This document shows positions 7,161 to 13,447 of a DNA stretch of 13,447 nt, piece after piece. The DNA is taken from NCBI GenBank assembly GCA_964415395.1, contig CAYPZU010000061.1, positions 1 through 13,447 on the forward strand, in the 5' to 3' direction. This DNA is from CAYPZU01 sp964415395. GTDB taxonomy: Bacteria > Chlamydiota > Chlamydiia > Chlamydiales > SM23-39. The number at the start of each line of letters is the position of its first letter. Within the stretch, counting starts at the first letter, position 1. The position numbers and the translations under genes are program-made. Below the pieces are notes generated by a model that saw only the letters and a program-made list of their open reading frames with translations, was not told where the DNA came from and did not search any database.

Positions 7161-10001
7161 TCATTTCGGCATCAGATGCCGAAGGACGTAGGGGAGAATC
7201 CCCCCATGTTCGAAATATTCCGCCTCAGTCGGCGTGAAGATGCAGGAAATCAGCTTCGCCCGCCTTTTATCCGAACCCTTCTGCATTTCCAGAATCACTT
7301 CCTGCCTTGGGACTAGCTTCTTTTCCAGCCCGATAAGAGAAAACGTCTCTTCGCCTGTAATTCCAACCGATTCCCAGCTTTCCCCTTCCTGGAATTGCAA
7401 AGGCATAACCCCCATCCCGATCAGGTTGCTCCGGTGGATCCTCTCGAAACTCTGCGCCACCACCGCGCGCACGCCCAAAAGAGCCGTTCCCTTCGCAGCC
7501 CAGTCGCGCGAACTCCCCATGCCGTAATCTTTGCCAGCGAAAATGATCAACGGAACATTCTTCGCTGCATATTTTTGCGCAGCCTCGAAGATCGACATCA
7601 CCTGCCCCTCGGGAAGTAAACTCGTAAAGCCCCCTTCTTTCCCCTTCGCGAGCTTATTTTGAATCCTCACGTTGGCAAACGTTCCGCGCATCATCACTTC
7701 ATGGTTGCCGCGGCGGCTTCCGTAGCTGTTGAAATCATCTTCTTTGACTCCCAGCCCGTTCAAATACTGCCCTGCAGGCGCATTCGGCTTGAACGCGCCA
7801 GCCGGCGAAATATGATCCGTCGTCACCGAATCGCCGAGCAGCGCGAGCGCTCTCAGGTGGGCGAATTCTTTGCGCGGAGGCAGCTTCGATGAAAACCCGT
7901 CGAAATAGGGCGGCTTCCGGATGTAGGTGCTCATCGGATCCCACGCATATTGAGCGCCCCCTTTGACCACAATTTTTTCCCAAACCGGATTATCTTCGCG
8001 GATGTGGGCGTATCGCTTCTTGAACATCTCCGGCTGAATCGCCTTCGCGATTGCTTCTTCTATTTCTTTTGCCGAAGGCCATAGATCTTTCAAATAGACC
8101 GGCTGCCTTTTTCCATCGAACCCGATCGGCTCCTTCTCGAAATCGATATCGACCCGGCCCGCCAAGGCAAACGCCACCACAAGAGGCGGAGACATGAGGA
8201 AGTTCGCTTTCACCGACCCGTGGATCCGCGCTTCGAAATTCCGGTTGCCGCTCAATACGCTCGCGGCGACCAGATCATGCTCCTTGATCGGGTCTTCGAT
8301 CTTCGCATCCAAAGGCCCGCTGTTGCCGATGCACGTCGTGCAGCCGTAGGCCACGAGCTGAAAGCCCAGTTTGTCCAAATATTTCTGCAGCCCCGCCTTT
8401 TCCAGATAATCAGTCACGACCCGCGATCCTGGAGCGAGGCTCGTCTTCACAATCGGATTGACCTGCAGCCCTTTCTCAACCGCTTTTTTCGCTAAAAGCC
8501 CTGCGCCGATCATCACCTGCGGATTGCTCGTATTCGTGCAGCTCGTGATCGCCGCAATCACCACAGAGCCGTGGGACAGCTTGGCATGATAGGGAACCGA
8601 CTCGGCATATCCGGGCGGCGCGACCGGCGTCGTGTAGGGCCGGTTCGTGATCATCTCCTCTTCGCTCCACCCCTTTTTGCCGCCCGTCTCATTATCTTCT
8701 TTCCCTCCGGAATCCTTCGGCGGAGCCTCGTATGCGAACGATCCTCCCGAGTGGAGATAAACCGTCTTTCCCAATTTCTGCGGACTCAATTCATACCCGC
8801 CCGCTTTCACCGGCGCCGTTAAAAGCTCTTTGAACTTCCCCTTCACGTCGTTCAGCGCAATCCGGTCTTGAGGCCGCTTTGGCCCCGCAACGCTGGGGCG
8901 GATCGTCGACAGATCGAGATCGAGCGTCTTCGTGAAATCGATCTCTCCCTTCTTCGGAATCCCAAACAGCTTCTGCGCCTTCAGATACTCCTCGACCAGC
9001 TCGATTTCCCCCTTCTTGCGCCCCGTCATCTCCAGATATTCAATCGTTTTCCGATCGACCGGGAAAAAACCCATCGTCGCGCCATATTCAGGAGCCATGT
9101 TGCCGATCGTCGCCCGGTCGGCCACCGTCAAACTCTCGGTCCCTTCGCCAAAAAACTCGACGAATTTGCCGACGACTTTTTCTTTCCTCAGCATCTCGGT
9201 TACCCGCAGCGTCAAATCGGTCGCCGTCGTCCCTTCCGGCATCTTCCCGTGCAAATGGACGCCGATCACCTCCGGCGTCTGCAAAGCCACCGGCTGGCCG
9301 AGCATCGCCGCTTCCGCCTCGATCCCTCCCACGCCCCAGCCGACAACGCCGAGTCCATTGATCATCGTCGTATGGGAGTCAGTCCCCACCAGCGTGTCAA
9401 AAAACGCCACTCCGTCCTTCTCCATCACGACGCTGGCGATATTCTCCAGGTTCACCTGGTGGACGATCCCAATCCCGGGAGGCACCACCTTGAACGTCTT
9501 GAACGCCTGCTGGCCCCACTTCAAAAACTCATACCGCTCGCGGTTCCGGTCGAATTCCACCTGCAAATTAAATAAAAAGGCGTCGTCCGTCCCGGCCCGA
9601 TCCACCTGCACCGAGTGGTCGACCACCAAGTCGACCGGCACTTCCGGCTCGATCAGTTTTGCATCGTGTTTCCGCTCCGCGACTGCATCGCGCATGGCCG
9701 CCAAATCGACCAATAACGGCACGCCCGTAAAATCCTGCAGAATCACCCGCGCCACGCAAAAAGGAACGTCTCCCTCATACGGCTTCGACGGATTCCAGTT
9801 CGCAAGCCGCTTCACATCCTCTTCCGTCACTTTCTTCCCGTCGCAATTTCTCAAGAGCGACTCGAGCATGATCCGGATCGAAACGGGCAGCCTTCCGATC
9901 GGCCCCAATTTCTCGAGCGCCGTCAGCGCGTAGTAATGCTTCCCATTCGAGAGAGTTTTTAAACTTTGAAACGGATTCGCGCGCGCCATAATTCTTCCCA
10001 T
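7161..10001 (-). CDS. acnA: Aconitate hydratase A (AcnA/IRP1-type)
   Basis: 946 residues; interconverts citrate and isocitrate via cis-aconitate in the TCA cycle, cytosolic, with a [4Fe-4S] cluster. Cluster ligands are visible: Cys488 in ITSCTNTSNP, and Cys554 and Cys557 in YGCTTCIGNSGPL. The 66- and 3-residue spacing equals that of Cys437/503/506 in human IRP1. Other signatures: GTDSHTTMINGLGVVGWGVGG (split 206-226), LGDSVTTDHISPAG, YGSRRGNHEVMMRG in domain 4, and GSSRDWAAKGTALLGVRAV. The protein is about 50 residues longer than E. coli AcnA (891); the extra length lies before Cys488, where about 415-465 carries a Gly/Lys/Glu-rich linker. Start: ATG 10001 has GGGA upstream; ATG 9989 (MARANPFQ) is an almost equal alternative, preceded by GGGAAGA. 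It is a single-gene unit, with the palindromic stretch at 10066-10290 upstream. Confidence 0.96.
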   Translation of the reverse strand: MGRIMARANPFQSLKTLSNGKHYYALTALEKLGPIGRLPVSIRIMLESLLRNCDGKKVTEEDVKRLANWNPSKPYEGDVPFCVARVILQDFTGVPLLVDLAAMRDAVAERKHDAKLIEPEVPVDLVVDHSVQVDRAGTDDAFLFNLQVEFDRNRERYEFLKWGQQAFKTFKVVPPGIGIVHQVNLENIASVVMEKDGVAFFDTLVGTDSHTTMINGLGVVGWGVGGIEAEAAMLGQPVALQTPEVIGVHLHGKMPEGTTATDLTLRVTEMLRKEKVVGKFVEFFGEGTESLTVADRATIGNMAPEYGATMGFFPVDRKTIEYLEMTGRKKGEIELVEEYLKAQKLFGIPKKGEIDFTKTLDLDLSTIRPSVAGPKRPQDRIALNDVKGKFKELLTAPVKAGGYELSPQKLGKTVYLHSGGSFAYEAPPKDSGGKEDNETGGKKGWSEEEMITNRPYTTPVAPPGYAESVPYHAKLSHGSVVIAAITSCTNTSNPQVMIGAGLLAKKAVEKGLQVNPIVKTSLAPGSRVVTDYLEKAGLQKYLDKLGFQLVAYGCTTCIGNSGPLDAKIEDPIKEHDLVAASVLSGNRNFEARIHGSVKANFLMSPPLVVAFALAGRVDIDFEKEPIGFDGKRQPVYLKDLWPSAKEIEEAIAKAIQPEMFKKRYAHIREDNPVWEKIVVKGGAQYAWDPMSTYIRKPPYFDGFSSKLPPRKEFAHLRALALLGDSVTTDHISPAGAFKPNAPAGQYLNGLGVKEDDFNSYGSRRGNHEVMMRGTFANVRIQNKLAKGKEGGFTSLLPEGQVMSIFEAAQKYAAKNVPLIIFAGKDYGMGSSRDWAAKGTALLGVRAVVAQSFERIHRSNLIGMGVMPLQFQEGESWESVGITGEETFSLIGLEKKLVPRQEVILEMQKGSDKRRAKLISCIFTPTEAEYFEHGGILPYVLRHLMPK
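7165..7183 (-). terminator. Perfect hairpin spanning the last codons of acnA
   Basis: TTCGGCAT (7165-7172), loop CAG, ATGCCGAA (7176-7183): a perfect 8-bp stem with a 3-base loop covering the final Arg-His-Leu-Met-Pro-Lys codons of acnA, one base short of the TGA. On the minus strand it is followed by ATGATTTCGA, which has only a short T-run, so it is at best a weak intrinsic terminator or an mRNA 3'-end stabiliser. It could also be coincidence of codon choice. Confidence 0.35.
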
Positions 10002-10044
10002 GTATTATTCCCACTCTACGCGAGAGCCCCTTTTTTCGAGAAGG

Positions 10045-10054
10045 TATCCGGATA
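10045..10054. promoter_or_regulatory. Small perfect palindrome upstream of acnA
   Basis: TATCCGGATA is a perfect 10-bp palindrome about 44 bases upstream of the acnA ATG at 10001. It sits where a promoter or operator would be expected, but no recognisable -35/-10 pair accompanies it and a chance origin is possible. Confidence 0.2.
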
Positions 10055-10065
10055 TAAATAAGACA

Positions 10066-10290
10066 AACAGGATGGACAGGATGACGGCTCGCTCTGCGAG
10101 CCTAAGGATAGACATGATAGAAAAAAACCGCCGGCGCAGCAGCAAACTCCGTTTGCGTCCGCCGGCTTCATCGAGCTATTTTCTCACTTCTCCGACAAGC
10201 AGCCCCTATCTTTTATCCTATCCATCCTGCTTATCATGCCTGATCCTGGAATCCCGCGGGGCCCCCTTTGGGGTGCGGGATTATCCTGTT
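10066..10290. repeat. Nested palindromic intergenic element (possible MITE/REP-like repeat)
   Basis: This element fills most of the 373-base gap between acnA and the DoxX gene. It is bounded by AACAGGAT (10066-10073) and its complement ATCCTGTT (10283-10290). Inside are CAGGATGGACAGGAT (10068-10082) and, inverted with one mismatch, ATCCTATCCATCCTG (10215-10229). Within these lie three hairpins: GGCTCGC-TCT-GCGAGCC (10086-10102), a two-step stem at 10128-10166, and AATCCCGC/GCGGGATT (10250-10257/10275-10282) with CCCC-TTT-GGGG in its loop. The ACAGGAT motif recurs at 9-base spacing. There is no open frame of credible composition, so a dispersed non-coding repeat is the best reading; whether it recurs in the genome cannot be seen here. 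Confidence 0.6.
10121..10166 (-). terminator. Predicted minus-strand rho-independent terminator
   Basis: Read on the minus strand, GCCGGCG (10166-10160) pairs with CGCCGGC (10136-10130), and GCAAAC pairs with GTTTGC (10156-10151 with 10147-10142) around a 3-base loop, with a small internal loop between the two stems. The hairpin is then followed by GG and a run of seven T (complement of A at 10121-10127). The nearest upstream minus-strand gene is the GT9 gene ending at 10770, so it would stop read-through that has passed antisense to the DoxX gene and insulate acnA, whose start is about 120 bases further on. Confidence 0.6.
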
Positions 10291-10374
10291 CCTTCTTTTA
10301 AATGCGCATAAAAAACTTGTCATAAACAGCTCTTGATGATTTATGAGGAATAAGACTCTTGGGAGGGTTGATCT

Positions 10375-10773
10375 ATGACATTTCTGGAAAGCTTACTGAT
10401 CTTGCTGGGCAGAATCTGCATCAGCGCTTACTTCTTTCTTTCGATCGCAGATAAGGCGAAACACTGGCAGCGCACGCTGACCTTCATGAAATCGAAAAAT
10501 GTGCCGAAGGCGAACATCGTCCTTCCGATCACAATGGGGATCAAAGTCTTGGGCTCCCTCATGATCCTCGTCGGCTTCGTACCCCGCCTCGGCGCGCTGC
10601 TCCTCGTCCTGATCATGGTTCCCTCAGTCATCCGGTTCCATGATTTCTGGGCGATGCACGGCGAGGAGAAACATAATGAGATGAAAACGTTCATGAAAGA
10701 AGTGGCGATCATTGGCGGCCTTCTGCTTCTCGTCGCAGTCGGCGCCGGCTCGTTCGCAATCAGCAGGACCTAA
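10375..10773 (+). CDS. DoxX-family small integral membrane protein
   Basis: 132 residues. The start is well supported by GGGAGGG at 10361-10367, seven bases before the ATG. Four hydrophobic helices are visible: about 4-24 (ESLLILLGRICISAYFFLSI), 48-67 (VLPITMGIKVLGSLMILVG), 69-86 (PRLGALLLVLIMVPSVI) and 109-127 (VAIIGGLLLLVAVGAGSF). The order GRI-x-x-S-x-Y-F-x-x-x-x-x-D-K early, a helix-2 turn with GxKVLG, then an Arg-Phe-His-x-Phe-Trp segment (RFHDFW, 87-92) before the last helix, matches the DoxX/DoxD-like superfamily (PF07681). These proteins sit in the inner membrane; some act with thiosulfate:quinone oxidation or thiol redox balance, but no partner gene is adjacent, so no specific role is claimed. 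It overlaps the convergent GT9 gene by four bases. A TTGTCA at 10317 and TATGAG at 10342 are a weak promoter candidate. Confidence 0.85.
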   Translation: MTFLESLLILLGRICISAYFFLSIADKAKHWQRTLTFMKSKNVPKANIVLPITMGIKVLGSLMILVGFVPRLGALLLVLIMVPSVIRFHDFWAMHGEEKHNEMKTFMKEVAIIGGLLLLVAVGAGSFAISRT

Positions 10774-11717
10774 ACGTCTGCCGTCTGGATGAGCCGCTCG
10801 AAACCGCGGCGCGCCATCCCGACTGTGATGAAGCTTCTCCAGTGCCGGTCGCGCAGCCGCAGCCCGCGGATATTCGGAATCCACGCGCTCGGCGTCACCA
10901 CCACGCCTTTCTGAAAGCCGGGGGCCCACATGTTGGCCCACGTTTTCCTTCTGCAGAAAGTCAGCGTCGGAATCCCAACCGCAGAGGCCAGATGGCCCAG
11001 CCCCGAGTCGTTGCCGATCAGATACCCCGATTCGTAAAGGAATCGGGTGAGTTGATCCAGATTGGCGAAATCAGCCAGCTCGATTCCCGTATCCATCCAC
11101 TCCGCCTTCTCTTTCGCGCCGGGGATAAAGACCGGATCGTACCCCTCTTCCCGCAAATGTAAAGCTAGCTTTACAAACTTTTCCTTCGGCCAATTCCGGG
11201 TCACCCGCGCGCTCGTTGGATGAATCGCGACCCGCTTCCCATACTTCCTAAACTCCAGCCCTGTCGGTGGGATAAAACCGTTGCTTTTCGTGATCTTCGG
11301 CAAGTGCAAAATCTTCTCAGAAAAAAGACGCATGTTCTCGGCGATCGTCGCCGCCGGATCGGTCAAGCAATCGGAGTAATAAGGCTCGTTCACGATATTC
11401 CTCGACGGATAGAGATAGATCACCTTCACCCGGTCCGGAAAGCGCCGCTTCCCTTCCTGGATCAGCTTGATCACAAACTCGAACGCGTCGTTCTGCACGA
11501 CGAAAAACCAGTCGTAGGAAGATAAAATCCGGGGCAGCTCTTCCACTTTCGGATAGGGGAGGACGGGCAAATGGGGAAACCAGTTCTGCATGGAGCCGAT
11601 CGTATTCTGATAGGTGTCGACCTTCCAGCCGTTCAAGTGAAGGTTATTGGAGAGCACCAGGCAATTGACGCCATCGCCTAATCCATTATGGCAAAATACT
11701 CCAGCTCTCGGACCCAT
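10770..11717 (-). CDS. Glycosyltransferase family 9 (heptosyltransferase-like)
   Basis: 315 residues. The ATG at 11717 is preceded seven bases upstream by GAGGGAG (minus strand, 11731-11725). The N-terminal acceptor-side Rossmann domain starts with FCHNGLGDGVNCL (8-20), the GT9 GxGD-type loop. The C-terminal nucleotide-sugar domain starts with KRVAIHPTSARVTRNWP (161-177), resembling the HPGS-x-x-K-x-WP motif, and contains LIGNDSGLGHLASAVGIPTL (233-252), the family's conserved GNDSGxxHLAxAxGxPT loop. The usual Lys after the HPTSA motif is replaced by Arg-Val-Thr-Arg. GT9 enzymes add ADP-heptose or related sugars to LPS core at the inner face of the cytoplasmic membrane; the actual donor and acceptor are not evident. 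It is a monocistronic gene, divergent from rpoN (75 bases between starts) and convergent with DoxX. Confidence 0.85.
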   Translation of the reverse strand: MGPRAGVFCHNGLGDGVNCLVLSNNLHLNGWKVDTYQNTIGSMQNWFPHLPVLPYPKVEELPRILSSYDWFFVVQNDAFEFVIKLIQEGKRRFPDRVKVIYLYPSRNIVNEPYYSDCLTDPAATIAENMRLFSEKILHLPKITKSNGFIPPTGLEFRKYGKRVAIHPTSARVTRNWPKEKFVKLALHLREEGYDPVFIPGAKEKAEWMDTGIELADFANLDQLTRFLYESGYLIGNDSGLGHLASAVGIPTLTFCRRKTWANMWAPGFQKGVVVTPSAWIPNIRGLRLRDRHWRSFITVGMARRGFERLIQTADV

Positions 11718-11792
11718 AATTTAACTCCCTCATTTAGAAATAAGAATCGATACTATCTCCCTTTCTGTTTGTTTAAAAGAGAATCTCTTGCT
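11718..11792. promoter_or_regulatory. Shared divergent upstream region of the GT9 and rpoN genes
   Basis: 75 bases, clearly more A/T-rich than the flanking genes, between the GT9 ATG (minus) and the rpoN ATG (plus). It must hold both promoters. No strong -35/-10 pair stands out for either direction. A small palindrome AGAGA-A-TCTCT at 11778-11788 ends four bases before the rpoN ATG and could hide or shape that start region. Confidence 0.4.
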
Positions 11793-13031
11793 ATGGGCAG
11801 AGGTATGGGACAGATCAAACTAAAACTTGCTCCGGACCGGAAACTGATCATCACTCAGGCGCTGCGCCAGGCGCTTGAAATCCTCCAGATGCCCCATCTG
11901 GAACTGGCCCAATGGCTTCGGACGGAAATCGAAAAAAATCCTCTTCTGGAAATCGACTCTTCAGAAACGAGCCAGCCCCGTCCAATGGAAGCCTCCCACA
12001 TCCCTTCGCAGCCCCATCTCTACGACCATTTAATGCACCAGGTCCGCGAACGCTTCTCCTCGCCCCTCGATCGGATGATCGCCGAAGAGATCCTCGACCA
12101 TCTCGACGAAAAAGGGTTCCTTTCAGCCCCTCTCGAGCAAATCGCCCTCTTTTTCAATAAATCGTCCGCTCAAATCGAATCGATCCTCCGCGTCCTCCAA
12201 TCGTTCGACCCGCCCGGCATCTGCGCCCGCAATCTTCAGGAATCGCTTCTCCTCCAGCTCAAAGCGCAAAACCAAATCGATTCACCCGCCTACCTCCTCG
12301 TCAGCGAATGCTTCGACGACCTCCTCCACGGCCGCTACCTCGCCCTCAAGAAAAAGCTCGGCCCGATAGACCTGCCCCAGGCGATCCAAAAACTTGCCCG
12401 CCTCCACTTCCGCCCCGCTTCCCTCTTTTCCCATGACCCGACCCCCGTCCTCTACCCCGATCTCCAAATCACCAAAGTCGAAGGAGGCTGGACTGTCGAG
12501 CTGATGGAAGACGAACTGCCCGAATTTTCCCTCCAATACCAGGACGTCATTCCCGATACCCGCGAAGAACTCGACGCGCTCCGCTCCTTCACCACCTCGG
12601 CTAAATGGCTCCTCCGCTCCCTTACCAAGCGGCGCAAGCTCCTCCTAAAAGCCGGACGCTTCCTCACCTGCAAGCAAGCCCGCTACCTCAATCAAAAAGG
12701 CTCCCTCCTTCCGCTGACCCTCAAGGAAATAGCCGAAGAGCTTTCCCTCCACGAGTCGACCGTCTCGCGCCTTCTCTCCGGCAAATACGCGGCGACCCCG
12801 CGGGGCATCCTCCCGCTGAAATCGCTCCTCACCGTCTCTCCGGAAACGGAAACTGCGAAAGCCGCGCTCTCCCAACTGATCGCCCATGAAGATAAAAGGA
12901 AGCCGCTCACCGACGATGAGCTGGCGGAAACTCTGCGCGCGCGCGGCCATCTGATTGCGCGCCGCACGATCGCGAAATACCGCAAGAGCCTCAAAATCGG
13001 CCCCGCCTCCCAAAGAAAAAATTTATCTTAG
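11793..13031 (+). CDS. rpoN: RNA polymerase sigma-54 factor
   Basis: 412 residues from ATG 11793; ATG 11805 (MGQIKLKL, 408 residues) is equally plausible, since AGAGG lies too near it and no strong Shine-Dalgarno precedes either. Region I is the Gln/Leu-rich activator-responsive segment (LIITQALRQALEILQMPHLE, 18-37, ending KNPLLEID). Region II is short (about 56-85). The core-binding region follows (DHLDEKGFL, 102-110; FDPPGICARNLQESLLLQL, 138-156; ELPEFSLQYQ, 241-250). The helix-turn-helix reads LTLKEIAEELSLHESTVSRL (308-327) with KYAATPRGILPLK after it, and the RpoN box is ARRTIAKYRKSL (389-400). It directs core polymerase to -24/-12 promoters and needs an AAA+ activator, none of which is in this window. 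The 3' end overlaps the next gene by nine bases. Confidence 0.95.
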   Translation: MGRGMGQIKLKLAPDRKLIITQALRQALEILQMPHLELAQWLRTEIEKNPLLEIDSSETSQPRPMEASHIPSQPHLYDHLMHQVRERFSSPLDRMIAEEILDHLDEKGFLSAPLEQIALFFNKSSAQIESILRVLQSFDPPGICARNLQESLLLQLKAQNQIDSPAYLLVSECFDDLLHGRYLALKKKLGPIDLPQAIQKLARLHFRPASLFSHDPTPVLYPDLQITKVEGGWTVELMEDELPEFSLQYQDVIPDTREELDALRSFTTSAKWLLRSLTKRRKLLLKAGRFLTCKQARYLNQKGSLLPLTLKEIAEELSLHESTVSRLLSGKYAATPRGILPLKSLLTVSPETETAKAALSQLIAHEDKRKPLTDDELAETLRARGHLIARRTIAKYRKSLKIGPASQRKNLS

Positions 13032-13447
13032 AATTCTCTTCGCCGATTCCTGCGGCTCGAACAAAGAAAGGAACGCCTGCTGAAAGATCTCCAGCGGAAG
13101 GCTCAACGCCACGCAGTCCGGCAACACTCCAACCCGCGGAATCAAAAGCGGCAGTCCCCACCGCCTCATCTCATGATATAAAAAGTTCAGGCAATATTGC
13201 GCATTGCCGCGGGGCGTACGGCAGATGTTCGCCGCCAGCCAATAGACATGCGCCAGTTGGTCATAAAATTCCTGCGGCGGCTCGCGTCCCATTGCCTCGC
13301 CGATCTCCCGTAATTCAACATAAAGCTCATCGAGATGGCGCAGCAGGGCTGGAATATAGCGGGCTTTTGTATGGTACCAGAAACCATCGCTCGAATGGGG
13401 AAGCGCATTCTCTCCCGTCTTCACGGTCAGCTGCCAAAGCTCCTCTG
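13023..13447 (-). CDS. Unrecognised protein, C-terminal 141 residues (5' end outside window)
   Basis: The frame stays open through the right edge, so the gene starts outside the window; the GTG at 13424 is probably internal. The visible part reads EELWQLTVKTGENALP, then GFWYHTKARYIPALLRHL, and ends in EPQESAKRILR. It is helical, rich in Leu, Arg and aromatic residues, with no signal peptide or membrane helix in view. The segment YWLAANICRTPRGNAQYCLN, followed by MRRWGLPLLIPRVGVLPDCVAL, has an R-x-x-x-G-N/S-A layout loosely like the active-site-side helices of Fic/AvrB (Fido) folds seen in some effectors, but the HPFxDGNGR motif is absent. That comparison is from memory and weak. It converges on rpoN with a nine-base overlap of the 3' ends. 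Confidence 0.7.
   Translation of the reverse strand, partial: EELWQLTVKTGENALPHSSDGFWYHTKARYIPALLRHLDELYVELREIGEAMGREPPQEFYDQLAHVYWLAANICRTPRGNAQYCLNFLYHEMRRWGLPLLIPRVGVLPDCVALSLPLEIFQQAFLSLFEPQESAKRILR

Noticed and set aside
8932..9933. Open frame of 333 codons on the plus strand
   Set aside because: It lies wholly antisense to acnA, is Ser/Thr/Pro-rich with no domain, and has no ribosome site. It arises from the biased third positions of acnA.
10000..10311. Open frame of 103 codons on the plus strand in the acnA-DoxX gap
   Set aside because: It crosses all three hairpins, overlaps the acnA start and has Arg/Ser/Pro-rich composition with no credible ribosome site; better explained as non-coding repeat.
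11688..11792. A longer rpoN start at ATG 11688 adding 35 residues
   Set aside because: The extension would overlap the divergent GT9 gene by 30 bases, is unlike sigma-54 region I and has no ribosome site; the family begins near MGQIKLKL.

Overview
The window looks like a compact, fairly GC-rich bacterial chromosome segment. By eye, Chlamydiota of the environmental (Parachlamydiales-like) kind is the best guess: an obligate-intracellular-style mixture of a two-partner secretion adhesin cassette, a sigma-54 factor whose region I reads MGQIKLKL and continues with LITQALRQALEILQ, a full-length aconitase A, a GT9 glycosyltransferase and a low-complexity acidic Ala/Pro-rich orphan protein. This assignment is inference; no ribosomal or strictly lineage-specific marker lies in the window, and Verrucomicrobia-like relatives are not excluded.

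Layout. (1) Positions 1-5274, plus strand: a three-gene unit. First comes the 3' part of a filamentous-haemagglutinin-like exoprotein (TpsA; its 5' end lies outside the window). It is followed with a TGATG stop/start overlap by its outer-membrane transporter (TpsB, POTRA plus 16-strand-type barrel family), and 11 bases later by a secreted FecR-domain protein. (2) 5254-6441, minus strand: a HI0933/BaiN-family flavoprotein that meets the fecR-like gene tail to tail with a 21-base overlap. (3) 6551-7117, plus strand: an orphan 188-residue Ala/Pro/acidic low-complexity protein with a good housekeeping promoter. (4) 7161-10001, minus strand: acnA, with an unusual linker insertion before the first Fe-S cysteine. 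(5) 10002-10374: a 373-base gene-free stretch filled with nested inverted repeats, one of which is a credible minus-strand terminator. (6) 10375-10773, plus: a small DoxX-family membrane protein, overlapping by 4 bases the end of (7) 10770-11717, minus: a GT9 (heptosyltransferase-like) glycosyltransferase. (8) 11793-13031, plus: rpoN, divergent from the GT9 gene. (9) 13023-13447, minus: the 3' part of an unrecognised protein that overlaps rpoN by 9 bases.

How the genes fit together: the TpsA/TpsB pair should export a beta-helical surface protein through the outer membrane. The FecR-domain protein is probably a periplasmic or surface accessory of the same unit. AcnA is the citrate-to-isocitrate enzyme of the TCA cycle, RpoN provides an alternative promoter specificity, and the GT9 enzyme points to LPS or surface-glycan assembly. 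The remaining genes are single-gene units. The strongest unusual signals are the exact 64-residue repeat with a regular tryptophan ladder in TpsA, the nested palindromic element upstream of acnA, and the orphan acidic protein. I found no tRNA, rRNA, CRISPR array or insertion sequence.
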